Source: Piscicola geometra
Lineage: Eukaryota; Annelida; Clitellata; Hirudinida; Piscicolidae
Assembly (NCBI GenBank): GCA_943735955.1
Contig: OX030958.1
Coordinates: forward strand, 7,487,126-7,551,125
Direction of reading: 5' to 3'
DNA length: 64,000 nt
The first letter of the stretch is position 1. Every line of letters begins with the position of its first letter. The notes under the pieces are model-generated. The model was not told where the DNA came from, searched no databases, and saw only the letters and a program-made list of their open reading frames with translations. This document shows positions 23,126 to 36,700 of the stretch, piece by piece. Position numbers and translations under genes: made by a program.

Positions 23126-26100
23126 CTAGATACTCGGGGTCACTTCAATGTTCAGAGTTTGCAACTGCTGCCCACTGCACTGAGTACAACACTCCTTCGA
23201 ACAGTCTTTGCCTGCACAACCATCCACTCTGTCTCCGTACTCACACCCTTGAAGAATTTAAATTAAATCATTCAATTTTTGATTAAAATAATATAAAAAC
23301 ACATTTAAATTAATTTTTTTCCTATTTAGTTTTTAAAATTTCTATACAAAAATATCCTGGAAAGTTAAAGATACCAAGTTTTTCAAGAAATGCTTGCATG
23401 GATTAAATTGGACGCTTTCAAAGTGAAGCTTAAACACAAAAAGAGCCAAAAAATTTAATATAACTTTTCCTTTTTCAATTTTTTCTCTATGTTTCCACTC
23501 ATCACTTCATCTTCCACCTACCTTTTCTCTCTTTTACGAAGATGGCTCGACAACTGAAACAGCATTGTTTCTTCCTTTCTTGCTCGTAGCATTCTTTTGA
23601 CCGAAAATAGGAACATACAAACTCGTTTTCACAGTCAGGTTCTTGGGTAAATGCGTAAGTGAGAAAGATTATTTTAACATGTTGGTAATGAAAAAAAAGT
23701 ATTTTATTTGTTTAATTAATGAAACAATGATTAAGCCTTGAAGTCTCAAAAAACCACCCAAAGTATTTTTTAGAGAAATTAATCTTTTTTAAGTGATAGT
23801 TGCGATGTTAAAACTTATTTATTTATTTAAAAAGTATTATTATTTAATGGTATAAATATTTAAAGTTACAGCTCGTAAATTTCTATTATTTTTTTATAGA
23901 ATTGAAGCTTAAGTTCTAAATTAAGAATTAAATTCATTAGAAAAGCTTGAATGCTTTGTAATGTGTCTTTGGAGATCTTGTTCTACCATAAATTCCATGT
24001 ATAAGGTTTTTAAAGTAAATTTAAAAGTAAAAGAATTGCGCTTTATACATGGTGTTTTAGGGTAAAATTTAAATACACTGCTTTCAGTGCCTGAGAAAGA
24101 TGCTTAAATTAATTATTAAAATAATCGGGATCGACAGAATTTTCTGAAAACTAAACCTTTAAAGGGTTTTCATTTGTTATCAACATTGTTGTTATGACTT
24201 TTCTTTTGATTGTTTTATGAGACTATAAAAAGAAATTGAATAATTTTATGTGAAAATGGAAAATTACTGGCTTTGTATTCAATATAAGTTCCAGCATCTG
24301 AAAACAATTTTTTAAAATAACTTTAAATATAAAGTTTTCTTTAAATTAGTAGGGAGTTGTTATAATGAGTGAGTAACAAGTTGGCATAATTTTATAAAAT
24401 TAATCTGAAATTTATTAAGTTCAAAAAATGAAGCCAAGTCACGTTCACAAAATTTATAGCCCTAAATCACGGATAATGAAAACACCAACCACAATAACTC
24501 ACCGGTCTTGTTATACTGCAGCTTGCACGTTAAGCAGCAATCATCATTCATTCCTTGAAGGCGGCAAAAAGGGGGATGCGCTCTCACGTTTATTTCACAG
24601 TCGTCTGTTTTGTCTCCATACTCGCAGTCTTTGAAATCTGTGCAGTCAGATGGTAAAGGATGCTTTGCAACTTTTCAGTAGACTTTTCAACTTATGAACC
24701 TGAAAATCAATCAAAAAACATGTGGTACGAAGCTTCACCGGGTCGATAGAGCTTCGAGCAGGTTTGGCAGCATTTTGACCGAGCAGGAAGTTGGTAGCAG
24801 AAGCGACTATCGACTGTTGCTACTTCTGCACAAGTAGTCTCACCGAAATATTCCTTAATCTTCCATTTGTAATCTCCATGCACACATTGGTCTGTGGTGG
24901 ATGGTTGCATTGATAAATGTTGGAAAAGAAATATATTCAAAAGTTATAATTTTGTGCAAACCTATCTTCGTGTACGTAATAAAAAACACCCTAAAAAATG
25001 ACAACTTTGCATTTAAACAGAGTATTTAATCTCCTGCCTGCCACTTCAACACATTCTTCATTATAAACTAACCTCCCTTCCTCCTCACCATCATCAGCGC
25101 TGGGCGCTCTTTGATCTCTGACGCAAGAGTGGCCAAGACACCACTTCTTGTCGCCACACGGAGTCCCATCGGCTGCAGTCTGCCGGCCGTGCCTGCCGCA
25201 GTCTTTCTTCAACGGACGATAGCATTCGAGAGCTATGCATACATCCAGTTTGTCTTGCTTCAGAATTGAAAATGACGTTTAGTTAGTATAAGAAACAAAT
25301 TAAATTTCAAGATATTGAAATAATTTATTTATAAATTTGATTTATTTATTTATAAATTTAATGTTACAAATAAATAAATGCTTCAAAAAGCATAAAGTTA
25401 AACTAGAGATGTAAAACGATCACGTAAGAATTGTAAAGCTTTTAGTAAAAGCGATTAATAATTTGGAACTTATTCCTTTAAAGTTCCAAGTCACCCACTC
25501 CACAAAAGAAGGATTCAGTCCCGTACAACTGTTTGCACTGGTCGTCGAGTGAGAATCGTTGGCCAAAGAGAAGATCGCCATGGTGCAGGTCTTGTGGCGC
25601 TGTTGGCTCGTTCAAAAGACAGTTCTTATCCCTACTTGTGTATGAGAAAACAGGGTTGAAATAAAAAGGTATTTTTATGAGATCATCTTGAAAAAAAAGC
25701 AAACATTTATGGGTTTTTTCTCGAAATAACAAACGATGTAATAAAGTCAAGTTTTTCAAATTATAAAAAAAGTTATTAACTATTTGAAGATTAGCAGAAA
25801 GTTCAATTAATTAGTTAAAATACACATAGAAGTACCCATTGATGCGGTCGAGGGTCATCTTGAAGTAGGCGATTGAGCAGGGCGAGAAGAAACGGAGGTT
25901 CGAAGGATTATCCGCGTCCAAAAGCAACTTTGACATGAAGTTGTCATCATATCCCCGACAGTCATCACCATGGCCATCATGTCTGGCGCCCAAGCTGAAG
26001 GAAACAAAATGAAGAAGATTGTTTTAACATTTATGGTTAAAAACTCGTTAAAAAACAAATAATTGAAACCTATTTTGTAATAAATTACTTACACATGACC

Positions 26101-29100
26101 AAGCTCGTGGGTAATGGTGAAAATGAGCTCAGGCTGAGCTGAATGGGCAATTATGGCTAGAGAATCGTCTTTACAAATGGCTTCAAACTTTGCTACACCT
26201 GATGCTTCGTTCATATCTAAGCTGAGAATCACAGATTTGGGTAAGATTAATCGATACGTTTGCAAGGAGAGAGTGTTGACAGTAGTGATTAGTTAGAACT
26301 TTTAATTATTTTAAAATGGGTTTTAATAATTTCCCATAACTACACTCGAAATGAACTTTACAAAATCCATTAGCTCAATAAAGTTGAAAAAGTAAAAAAT
26401 ATTTTTAAAAAATTAAAAACCTACTTTCCCATAAATATAACAACATCAAAATGGTCGTTCGCTTTTGAAGCTTTGCAATATTCATGTGAAAATTTCATGG
26501 CATCTTTGTAATTAATCTGAAATGGCGCTGACGTCACTTGTGTACTGTCTCCATCCGTGAAGATCGACTGGTTCTTAGTTCATTGGGATAAAACTTGTTA
26601 GATTTTTTATAATTTATATAAAAAAACTTTCAAGTTATTATATGTTTTATTATTTTATAAATATATATATAAATTAGAGCAATTACAGCTGATTATCTTG
26701 TAAAATTTCATTAATTTTTATAACCAAAAAATAGGCAATACAAGAATTATAAAGTAAACTTTATCTTTAACTTTATGACTTTATCGAAATACATCTATAA
26801 ATTTAATGTACAAAAAATTTTTTAAAAAAAGTTTTATATACGGAAATTTATTGCCAGACATTACATTAAGTTTTATTCTTTGTTAGTTTAAACAAGAACC
26901 GTTTCAATGTAGAACTTTGAAAGATGCAGTGAGATGGAGAAGTCGGGTCGCTTGATTCTTCGAAAGTTTTCGTCTACCTGAAAAACCGAGTGACTACTTA
27001 ATAAATAAATAAAATAGATTCAATTATATTTAGTAAATAATTTTATTTTATTTTTTCCTGCATATATTGGTTTGTATTTAAAAAGAATTAATAGTATACT
27101 TTGAATATATTTTTTTTTCTGAAATGTTCCAGTAATACGTAGTATAATTATATGACAAACTTTAAATTTCTATCAGTATCTTGAATTTTAATTCTAGTTT
27201 AGTTTAGTCATGATTATTCAATTGGCTGAACATCATCCGATCAGAATTGGCACTGACTTTCTTGATTGTGTACGAGTAGAAGTCCTTGATGAAGGCGAGA
27301 GCAGCCTGAACACTGCCATTGTGGTACTCCAGCCATCTGTGCGGTTGTTGTTGTTGTTATTGCTTTTAGTTCTTTGGTCCTAATCCGCATGACCGAACCA
27401 TTCCGGTCTCATGCGGAGAAGGTAGGTGAACACCTCCCCCCCTCTCTCTCTCAGAGCCTCATCGCATTGATCGGTGTGGATGAGCTCCTGAAGCACCTCT
27501 TTTGCAGACTTTTTGTTGGCTTCAACTTAATTTCATTTATATTTTATCAGAACCACTTCACTTCAACACCAATGACTTGAATACTCTTGCAAGAAAATAG
27601 CAAGGGTGTTTACTTGAAAATCATTTTAATTTAAATATTTAAAAAAAAGCAAGAAAACAGTAAGGGCGCCACTGACTTGAAGTAGAGAGTGTAGTCGATG
27701 TGCAGTAACACCTCAACAGTCAAGTTTTGGTGGTCAGGGGCAAGTTCCACGTTCGAAGAATAAGAGCTACCGGCTTAAAAATAATTATATGAAAATTTTG
27801 TTTAAAGAATTTTATAATTAAATTGTTAAAATGGAAAAAATAATTGAGCTATTGAAAAATATTCATAGCAAACTTTATTTAAAGGGTTCTAAATGATACT
27901 GGTTCTAGGTAAACCAATCGTTAATCTTACACAATGTGTAAGCGTCTTGTATTTAATTTTGTTTATTTTTACAATTAAGAGATGAGACCTTTATTTCTTG
28001 TGATCAATCAAAAACTAGAAAAATACGGTAGTATTTCAAACCCATTTGCTTTAAGGATTCGGAAGTAACGGTGTAGGAAACATTCTTCAAAAAAAACTTT
28101 TCTTTTCTCACATTTGGTCTCAAAGTCATGTTTTCAGAAGTGGGGAACATGTAACGGTACTCTTTCTCTACATAAAAGTATCCTTTCTGTTGAGATGTTT
28201 TACCATACAATCAATGTTATCTCTAATGATGTATAGCTATTTGTGAACTTATTAAAAAATTGTACTCAAAATCAAAGGTTAAAATTATTTGAAAAAATGA
28301 TAAGTAATTATTTTTTTTTGCATGATTTTCTTTAACTAAACGCAATTTGAGAGGCGACTCACATATTCAAATCCTCCACCCTTTCTCTTCCTGATCACGA
28401 AGTTGCCATAGCCATAATCGCGAGAATAGTTTCCGTAATTGCCTCTGGGGTCTTTCGAAACTAAACTGAGCGCTATATCAGAGGTGGCCCAGTGGAGGGG
28501 AATGTGGAGGGAGAGAGAGACGGGCAGGCCATCTTGGTCGAGAACCACCTCATTCTCAATGATCTCTTCGAAATAGTAAAAAGTAGGAATAATAAATATT
28601 TTTTACATATTTGTGTAAGTTTTAAAGGCGTCAACCGATTTTATGGGTTTTTTCACTGAAATGTGTGAAAATAGCAATAACTTTCATGTAAAACATATGT
28701 TATTTGATCTTTGGTTAGCAGCTGCCATCTTGGCAGCCGCTTTAACCGTAATGATTTTGTTAAATAGTTTGTCTTCTTATCTAATAATTTAGTTTTTTTT
28801 AATTTCAAATAATTATAGTAATCATAATTTATATCTTTTTTTGTTTTCTGGTTTTAAATTTATCTTGCTCTCGGAATTAAAATCTTCAACCAATAACTGT
28901 CTAACGGACTACAATAAAAACTTATTTTAAAAGGAAGAAGTGCCAAGGCCTCAAATTGAGCACTAATGCACAGTTTGCAAGAACCCACTGGCTACCTACT
29001 GCACAAGGCAGATGAGCTCTGCAGATGAAGGGCAGACTGTTAGAACGAATCTTCAATACATGACTGTGTTTATGAAGAAGTGCCAGGGCCTCAATTTGAA

Positions 29101-30086
29101 CACCAGTGCACAGCTTGCAAGCACCCACTGGCTACTTACTTCACAAGGCAAATGAGCTCTGCAGATGAAGGACAGACTGTCAGAACGAATTTTCTACACA
29201 TTACTGTTTATGTCTATTATCTATTGAAAACTGACGTATTAGACAATTATTACCTTACTTAGATGACCCTTCTTTAACGATGTCCATATATTTAAAACTC
29301 ATCACCTCCTTATTTAACTACTTCTATATCATTATTTACTTTTCGTACGGATCTGAAGACATATCTGTTTAACAAATTCATTTACCAGCGCTCTTGAATT
29401 TGAGGAAAGAGCACTATAGAAATTGATTTGATTGATTGATTGATTGTTATTAGTTTTAATAATTTTGGAATTAATTTTCTTGGTGAGAAATGCGGCAGCA
29501 GGTTTACAAAAACAAGTTCACAACGTCAATGAACTGAAAAAGCGACTGCTGATGGTCTAAAGGGGTTTGAGCAACGCGTCATCAAGGATGCATTGACGAA
29601 GGGCGCAAACTTCTGCGTGCCTGGGTTCAAGCAAGACACTTGGAGTATTTTTCTCAGCAGTTACTTGTTGTTTCTTCAATAACTTCATTTCATTTATTGA
29701 ATTCAGAAAAATTAAACATATGTGTTTTAAATCACAGTTATCGCTATTTTACACTTGTTTTTGGTTTCAAAAAAGTTTTAAAAAAAGGACAGAGTAAATA
29801 ATGTTTATAAAACATTGTCTTGCATCCATTTGTGAAATTTTTAAAAAATAGTTTGACCTTCGTCGAAGTTATAAACAAATACACAGTGGCATGTTTTAAT
29901 ATCGACTACAGTGTGTATTAGTACATTTTATCCGATTAATTAATTGAAATAACTATTTTAATGGTTTGATATCAATTTTTTTATAAATCAAGATTAATAG
30001 GCCCCCCTAAACCCTCTAATACCTTTCTGGGCTTGAGAAAAACGCAAAAGAAAGAACGCGGTCACAAACAACCCTGATAAAAACAT
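23126..30086 (-). CDS. Reprolysin (M12B) ADAMTS-like secreted metalloprotease, copy C
   Basis: Reference model for the array: 15 exons joined in phase give 1,944 nt, 647 aa. E1 30023-30086, E2 28363-28565, E3 28027-28186, E4 27677-27773, E5 27258-27336, E6 26900-26977, E7 26425-26573, E8 26093-26221, E9 25836-25994, E10 25495-25634, E11 25089-25253, E12 24739-24891, E13 24503-24628, E14 23522-23641, E15 23126-23247. Residues about 1-20 are a signal peptide; about 21-150 propeptide (IRKRKGGGFEY near 80-89); the catalytic domain opens at LTVEVLLHIDYTLYF. HELGHVLGARHD lies at about 315-326 and Met-turn NFMS near 338-341. About 374-475 is an ADAMTS disintegrin-like domain. About 475-647 holds four Cys modules ending CCQTC, CCLTC, CCFSC and CCTQC. 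No thrombospondin repeat is visible. The likely role is extracellular proteolysis (matrix, saliva or venom); the substrate is unknown. Confidence 0.86.
27343..27523 (-). mobile_element. Internally deleted LINE remnant in intron 4 of gene C
   Basis: Only the last ~180 bp of the LINE fragment survive. About 0.8 kb present in A and B is deleted, joining TTGGCTTCA to the downstream intron sequence. The (CAA)n tail next to the exon 5 acceptor is kept. Confidence 0.75.
28705..29444 (+). mobile_element. L2/CR1-like non-LTR element 3' end in intron 1 of gene C
   Basis: A 740-bp insertion absent from A and B, with a 7-bp target-site duplication TGTTATT (698-704 and 445-451 of the respective kilobases). 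Near its end it encodes DLKTYLFNKFIYQRS, like the C-terminal tail of L2/CR1 ORF2. It then runs into a short 3' UTR with GCACTATAGAAATTGATT and a (TTGA)n tail. Its 5' part contains a tandem pair of about 136-bp units (28,934-29,069 and 29,074-29,209). Confidence 0.75.
29516..29648 (+). pseudogene. Mariner/Tc-like transposase C-terminal remnant (unit C)
   Basis: Same remnant in intron 1 of gene C, lying next to the L2-like insertion. The stop codon seen in A/B has become TAT. Confidence 0.58.
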
Positions 30087-30306
30087 CGTTGTTATCTGCC
30101 GAAAATTCTGCTTTCTAATGATATTTTCAAATCCAAAACTTTTAAATATCCCTTGAAAGAACAGTAGTGCTTTGTTCAACTGTAATAAAGAAATATAAAG
30201 TTATAAGTTTCTTTTATTATATTAATCAATAATGTAATCAAAATTTATTACGAGTCACGTAATGAAAATGGAATGATTTGTGAGAAAAGTTTTGATTGTT
30301 GGGAAT

Positions 30307-30658
30307 TCAAAAAAAGAATAGCATAAAAAATCGCAGATTATTCTGGAACAAATGCAGCTCATTCAGGCTACCTAGCATGAAAGACTTTGGCAATGGGAGA
30401 GTTATCTGTAGAAGAGTAGTTTCATCCATAAAGAATAATTATTATTTTGTTAAAAATTAAATTCAAGATTTAAATATACAAGTTTTTGGACAACAGTGAT
30501 AAATACAGTTTATTTCAAATACTTACTTTTTCATCAGTCCTTCCATATAACAGCATCTTCTGTACGATCCACTCTCCAAGAATCTTCTCCTCTGGCATGA
30601 ACCGCCTCTCGTTTCTCGAGAAAGCTACTGTCATCCTTGCCGGGTGTCTGCTTGCCAT
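30307..30658 (-). pseudogene. Truncated O-methyltransferase fragment plus 44-codon exon (unit C)
   Basis: Same arrangement: exon 30,527-30,658, fragment ending at 30,307. In unit D the intact O-methyltransferase gene takes the place of the fragment, and the 44-codon exon is not present there. Confidence 0.6.
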
Positions 30659-30969
30659 AGCCCTTTTTGCCGTCAGTTGTCTGATTTTGATGATTTTTTT
30701 TCTTTAAATTCTTTTGCATAAAAAGAAGATAAACCAGGAAATTCGAAAAGTTTATGATTGAAAAAAAATGTATATATATAATTCGAAAGTCAAAAAAATT
30801 GTGGATATGTTTTTTTATATTGGCTTGGCTGAGCAGAAGAAAAATGGAAAAAAGACTTATCAGGCTCGTTTTTTACCTTTGATGATAAAAAACTAGAATA
30901 TATAATGTAAAAAGATAACTGAATAAAGAAATCTAGTTTGAGATACAACTTTATTTGCTTAGTGATGAA

Positions 30970-32160
30970 TTGCATCCGCTTGCATTGTTTTTCCACTGTT
31001 CTGCACACTGTGCAAAACTTGTTGCCCAGCACACAGCTGCCGCAAATCCCTTTGTGATCAATTCACTTCAGTTTGTCCAAGAGTTAGGTGCCTTGTTCAG
31101 GGAAGGTCAAGAAGCAGTTTAGGGATGCTTTAGTGTCTCTTATAATTGACTTTCCTGATGAGCCACTGAATAAAAAGTATAGTATAAAACTTCTTTGTCC
31201 TACAAGATGGCTAACCAGAGTATCTGCAGTGTCTTTTGTGCTTGAACATTATGAAGTGGTACTTGGTAGCTAAGAATCATTTGTTTCCATTAGTGCTGCT
31301 GATAAAACAGCTGTAAAGGCTCGAGTCTTTTTTCATCAAGGCACTACTGCACTGGCCCTCAAGGTAGTTGTTTTGGTGTTCTCACTTCTGGAACAGTTAA
31401 ACAAGTCGTTGCAATCAGCAAGTGCCAAGCTCAGTGGAATGGTTGCAGCAACTGATTGTGTTGTGCAAGAGCTGCGTCGCCTACGATCAGATGAACAGTT
31501 TAACGCCATTTTCAGAGTAGTCAGCAGTATGTTTTAGGCATATGATCTTGAGCCGATTGCTGTACCTCGGGTGCGAAAGCCGCCACAAAAGTATTACGCG
31601 CTGGGCCCAGCTTATGTAGCAACAACACCAGAGGAACATTATCGAGCAGCATATTACGCTGTCATAGACATTGCAATCATGCAACTCACAAAAAGGTTCA
31701 ATCGAGATTCTTCTGGTTTGCGTTCATACTTGCAGCTGGAGACAATGTTGCTGAGTGGTGAAGTGAACTAGGGTATTTGCAAGCAGTACCGTGAGTTAAA
31801 TGAAACTTGTCTTTGTTCAGAGTTAGCTATGTTCAAAGACCAGAATGAATACAGAACTTTAGCACAATCGCAAAAAATAATGCAAGCTATGATCACGGAA
31901 GCCAGACATCTGTTTCCTTAGATTGAAAGATTGATCAGGTTGATGCTTGTGTCTCCACAGCGTCATGTCCTGCAGAAGGATCTTTTAGTGCTTTGAGGCG
32001 TCTTAAGACTTGGTTGCGTGCACCTATGACACAGCCTCGCTTAAATTCACTGGCCGTTTGTCATGCACATCAGGATATACTTGGCAGTCTGAATTTAAAA
32101 AGGTTAGCAGAAGAATTTGCTATTCGGTCAGACATTCAAAGGGGTCTTTTTGGAAATTGA
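30970..32160 (+). pseudogene. Degenerate hAT-family transposase, spacer of U4
   Basis: Third copy of the same remnant with identical interruptions. Confidence 0.8.
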
Positions 32161-33737
32161 AGTGAACGAGATGTGGGGAAAGGGCAGGAGGACAGGCAGA
32201 GATGGTATTTTATGTTATCTAAATATACACTGTAAGGCCAAAAAAAAATTACCATTGTATATTTGTTTATAATTTTGGCAAACTTTAATCTAATTGTAAT
32301 TTTTAAACTTTTGACTCAGAAATTAATAGAAAACAAGATGTTATAAAATCTATTTGATGGGTTGATGGCTAGTTGTAATTGAAGTTATTCAAATCGCTCA
32401 TAGTGACTAATAAAAAAGTATTGAGTATCAAACTTTTTTTCTAATGTTTGGTGATACAAATATTAATAGTTGATACAAAAATAATTTGCACTACAGCAAA
32501 CAATACTAAATAGTATCGCTGGTACTGTATTGGTCGATACCGGTTCTTTGATTCCAGCCCTGGGAAGGACCCTCCCCCCAAAATTTTCCCACAGATTGCC
32601 GCCCCTGAGTCTTGGAAAAGAGGCTTGACTGAGCAGAAGAAAGTGAAAAAAACACCTATCAGTCTCATTTTTTCACTTTTGATGATAAAAAACTAGAATA
32701 TATTATGTAAAAAGATAACTGAATAAAGAAATCTAGTTTAAGATAAAACTTTATTTGCTTAGTGATGAATTGAATGTCTTTTGAAAGATAAAATAAAAAA
32801 TACTTTTTGTTAAATATCGATATTATCTTTCTCAACCTGGGAGTCTTGGGAAGGAGGAAAGAGCGCTGCTAACAGGTATCAAGTAATCTATGATACAGAT
32901 GCACGCAGCCATGCCTTATATATTGTGCTTTCCACGCCTTTTGATTATTAAGAATGCATGACTGGTTTGTTTGGATTATTATTGTTTGAAATTGAGTGCA
33001 ACTTAAAAGTTCAGTTATTATAATTTTAATAATTATTTTTACAAAAGTTTTCTGAAAACATGGGTTTCTTTAAGTATTCAGAACCGATCGTGGTTGTAGA
33101 AAATAGTGGATCGATTAAGAATATCAAAATACGCGTGTTATTTCAGGACTAATTTTGAAGGTAAATTTTTCTATTTTCTTGAAATGTATTCTCAGTAAGG
33201 GTTTTTATATATCCAACATTTTCAGATTTAAATGTAAAACTTGCATTATTGAATATATTGAATAATTCATGTTTTGTATTAACATTTCTCATATTTTTAT
33301 AGTATGTTGCGTTTTTGACATGAAGATGCTGGTGCAGTTAAAAGCTGTGGAGAGAAAACGGATTGAAAGGCCGAGTAATAATTCAATCTTCAACATATCA
33401 TAAGTTTCGATTCGATTTCAAGCAGAAATCGATTTTATGAATAATTCGACTAATTTTTGCATATTTAAGCAGTTAAGCACGTGGAAGGTTGTTTTCAAAA
33501 ACGGTCTAAAACTAAAATAACTGCTACGTTTCGATGTTTCTTTTACTAGAGAACCAAACGAGGTTATCAATGTACTTATTAAATTGAAAGAAATATTTTT
33601 AAAAAATAATTGTTTTAAAGAAGTAACTAATCTTTAGACGAATAACTAGCTATATGATTACATGTCAATAACAGTTGTCAAGTTAACAGTGAATGTTAAC
33701 AACTCCCATCATATGCCGAGACGCAAGGAAACTTTCC

Positions 33738-36700
33738 CTAGATACTCGGGGTCACTTCAATGTTCAGAGTTTGCAACTGCTGCCCACTGCACTGAGTACA
33801 ACACTCCTTCGAACAGCCTTTGCCTGCACAACCATCCACTCTGTCTCCGTACTCACACCCTTGAAGAATTTAAATTAAATCATTCAATTTTTGATTAAAA
33901 TAATATAAAAACACATTTAAATTAATTTTTTTCCTATTTAGTTTTTAAAATTTCTATACAAAAATATCCTGGAAAGTTAAAGATACCAAGTTTTTCAAGA
34001 AATGCTTGCATGGATTAAATTGGACGCTTTCAAAGTGAAGCTTAAACACAAAAAGAGCCAAAAAATTTAATATAACTTTTCCTTTTTCAATTTTTTCTCT
34101 ATGTTTCCACTCATCACTTCATCTTCCACCTACCTTTTCTTTCTTTTACGAAGATGGCTCGACAACTGAAACAGCATTGTTTCTTCCTTTCTTGCTCGTA
34201 GCATTCTTTTGACCGAAAATAGGAACATACAAACTCGTTTTCACAGTCAGGTTCTTGGGTAAATGCGTAAGTGAAAAAGATTATTTTAACATGTTGGTAA
34301 TGAAAAAAAAGTATTTTATTTGTTTAATTAATGAAACAATGATTAAGCCTTGAAGTCTCAAAAAACCACCCAAAGTATTTTTTAGAGAAATTAATCTTTT
34401 TTAAGTGATAGTTGCGATGTTAAAACTTATTTATTTATTTAAAAAGTATTATTATTTAATGGTATAAATATTTAAAGTTACAGCTCGTAAATTTCTATTA
34501 TTTTTTTATAGAATTGAAGCTTAAGTTCTAAATTAAGAATTAAATTCATTAGAAAAGCTTGAATGCTTTGTAATGTGTCTTTGGAGATCTTGTTCTACCA
34601 TAAATTCCATGTATAAGGTTTTTAAAGTAAATTTAAAAGTAAAAGAATTGCGCTTTATACATGGTGTTTTAGGGTAAAATTTAAATACACTGCTTTCAGT
34701 GCCTGAGAAAGATGCTTAAATTAATTATTAAAATAATCGGGATCGACAGAATTTTCTGAAAACTAAACCTTTAAAGGGTTTTCATTTGTTATCAACATTG
34801 TTGTTATGACTTTTCTTTTGATTGTTTTATGAGACTATAAAAAGAAATTGAATAATTTTTATATGAAAATAGAGAATTACTGGCTTTGTATTCAATATAA
34901 GTTCCAGCATCTGAAAACAATTTTTTAAAATAACTTTAAATATAAAGTTTTCTTTAAATTAGTAGGGAGTTGTTATAATGAGTGAGTAACAAGTTGGCAT
35001 AATTTTATAAAATTAATCTGAAATTTATTAAGTTCAAAAAATGAAGCCAAGTCACGTTCACAAAATTTATAGCCCTAAATCACGGATAATGAAAACACCA
35101 ACCACAATAACTCACCGGTCTTGTTATACTGCAGCTTGCACGTTAAGCAGCAATCATCATTCATTCCTTGAAGGCGGCAAAAAGGGGGATGCGCTCTCAC
35201 GTTTATTTCACAGTCGTCTGTTTTGTCTCCATACTCGCAGTCTTTGAAATCTGTGCAGTCAGATGGTAAAGGATGCTTTGCAACTTTTCAGTAGACTTTT
35301 CAACTTATGAACCTGAAAATCAATCAAAAAACATGTGGTACGAAGCTTCACCGGGTCGATAGAGCTTCGAGCAGGTTTGGCAGCATTTTGACCGAGCAGG
35401 AAGTTGGTAGCAGAAGCGACTATCGACTGTTGCTACTTCTGCACAAGTAGTCTCACCGAAATATTCCTTAATCTTCCATTTGTAATCTCCATGCACACAT
35501 TGGTCTGTGGTGGATGGTTGCATTGATAAATGTTGGAAAAGAAATATATTCAAAAGTTATAAGTTTGTGCAAACCTATCTTCGTGTACGTAATAAAAAAC
35601 ACCCTAAAAAATGACAACTTTGCATTTAAACAGAGTATTTAATCTCCTGCCTGCCACTTCAACACATTCTTCATTATAAACTAACCTCCCTTCCTCCTCA
35701 CCATCATCAGCGCTGGGCGCTCTTTGATCTCTGACGCAAGAGTGGCCAAGACACCACTTCTTGTCGCCACACGGAGTCCCATCGGCTGCAGTCTGCCGGC
35801 CGTGCCTGCCGCAGTCTTTCTTCAACGGACGATAGCATTCGAGAGCTATGCATACATCCAGTTTGTCTTGCTTCAGAATTGAAAATGACGTTTAGTTAGT
35901 ATAAGAAACAAATTAAATTTCAAGATATTGAAATAATTTATTTATAAATTTGATTTATTTATTTATAAATTTAATGTTACAAATAAATAAATGCTTCAAA
36001 AAGCATAAAGTTAAACTAGAGATGTAAAACGATCACGTAAGAATTGTAAAGCTTTTAGTAAAAGCGATTAATAATTTGGAACTTATTCCTTTAAAGTTCC
36101 AAGTCACCCACTCCACAAAAGAAGGATTCAGTCCCGTACAACTGTTTGCACTGGTCGTCGAGTGAGAATCGTTGGCCAAAGAGAAGATCGCCATGGTGCA
36201 GGTCTTGTGGCGCTGTTGGCTCGTTCAAAAGACAGTTCTTATCCCTACTTGTGTATGAGAAAACAGGGTTGAAATAAAAAGGTATTTTTATGAGATCATC
36301 TTGAAAAAAAAGCAAACATTTATGGGTTTTTTCTCGAAATAACAAACGATGTAATAAAGTCAAGTTTTTCAAATTATAAAAAAAGTTATTAACTATTTGA
36401 AGATTAGCAGAAAGTTCAATTAATTAGTTAAAATACACATAGAAGTACCCATTGATGCGGTCGAGGGTCATCTTGAAGTAGGCGATTGAGCAGGGCGAGA
36501 AGAAACGGAGGTTCGAAGGATTATCCGCGTCCAAAAGCAACTTTGACATGAAGTTGTCATCATATCCCCGACAGTCATCACCATGGCCATCATGTCTGGC
36601 GCCCAAGCTGAAGGAAACAAAATGAAGAAGATTGTTTTAACATTTATGGTTAAAAACTCGTTAAAAAACAAATAATTGAAACCTATTTTGTAATAAATTA

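Larger units (their letters stand above)
19885..30496. repeat. Tandem segmental duplication unit U3 (spacer + gene C)
   Basis: Third unit. Its gene C shares derived features with gene D: an L2-like insertion in intron 1, an internally deleted LINE in intron 4, and the GHGDDCRGYDDN catalytic variant. Its spacer matches those of U2 and U4 almost base for base. Confidence 0.85.
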
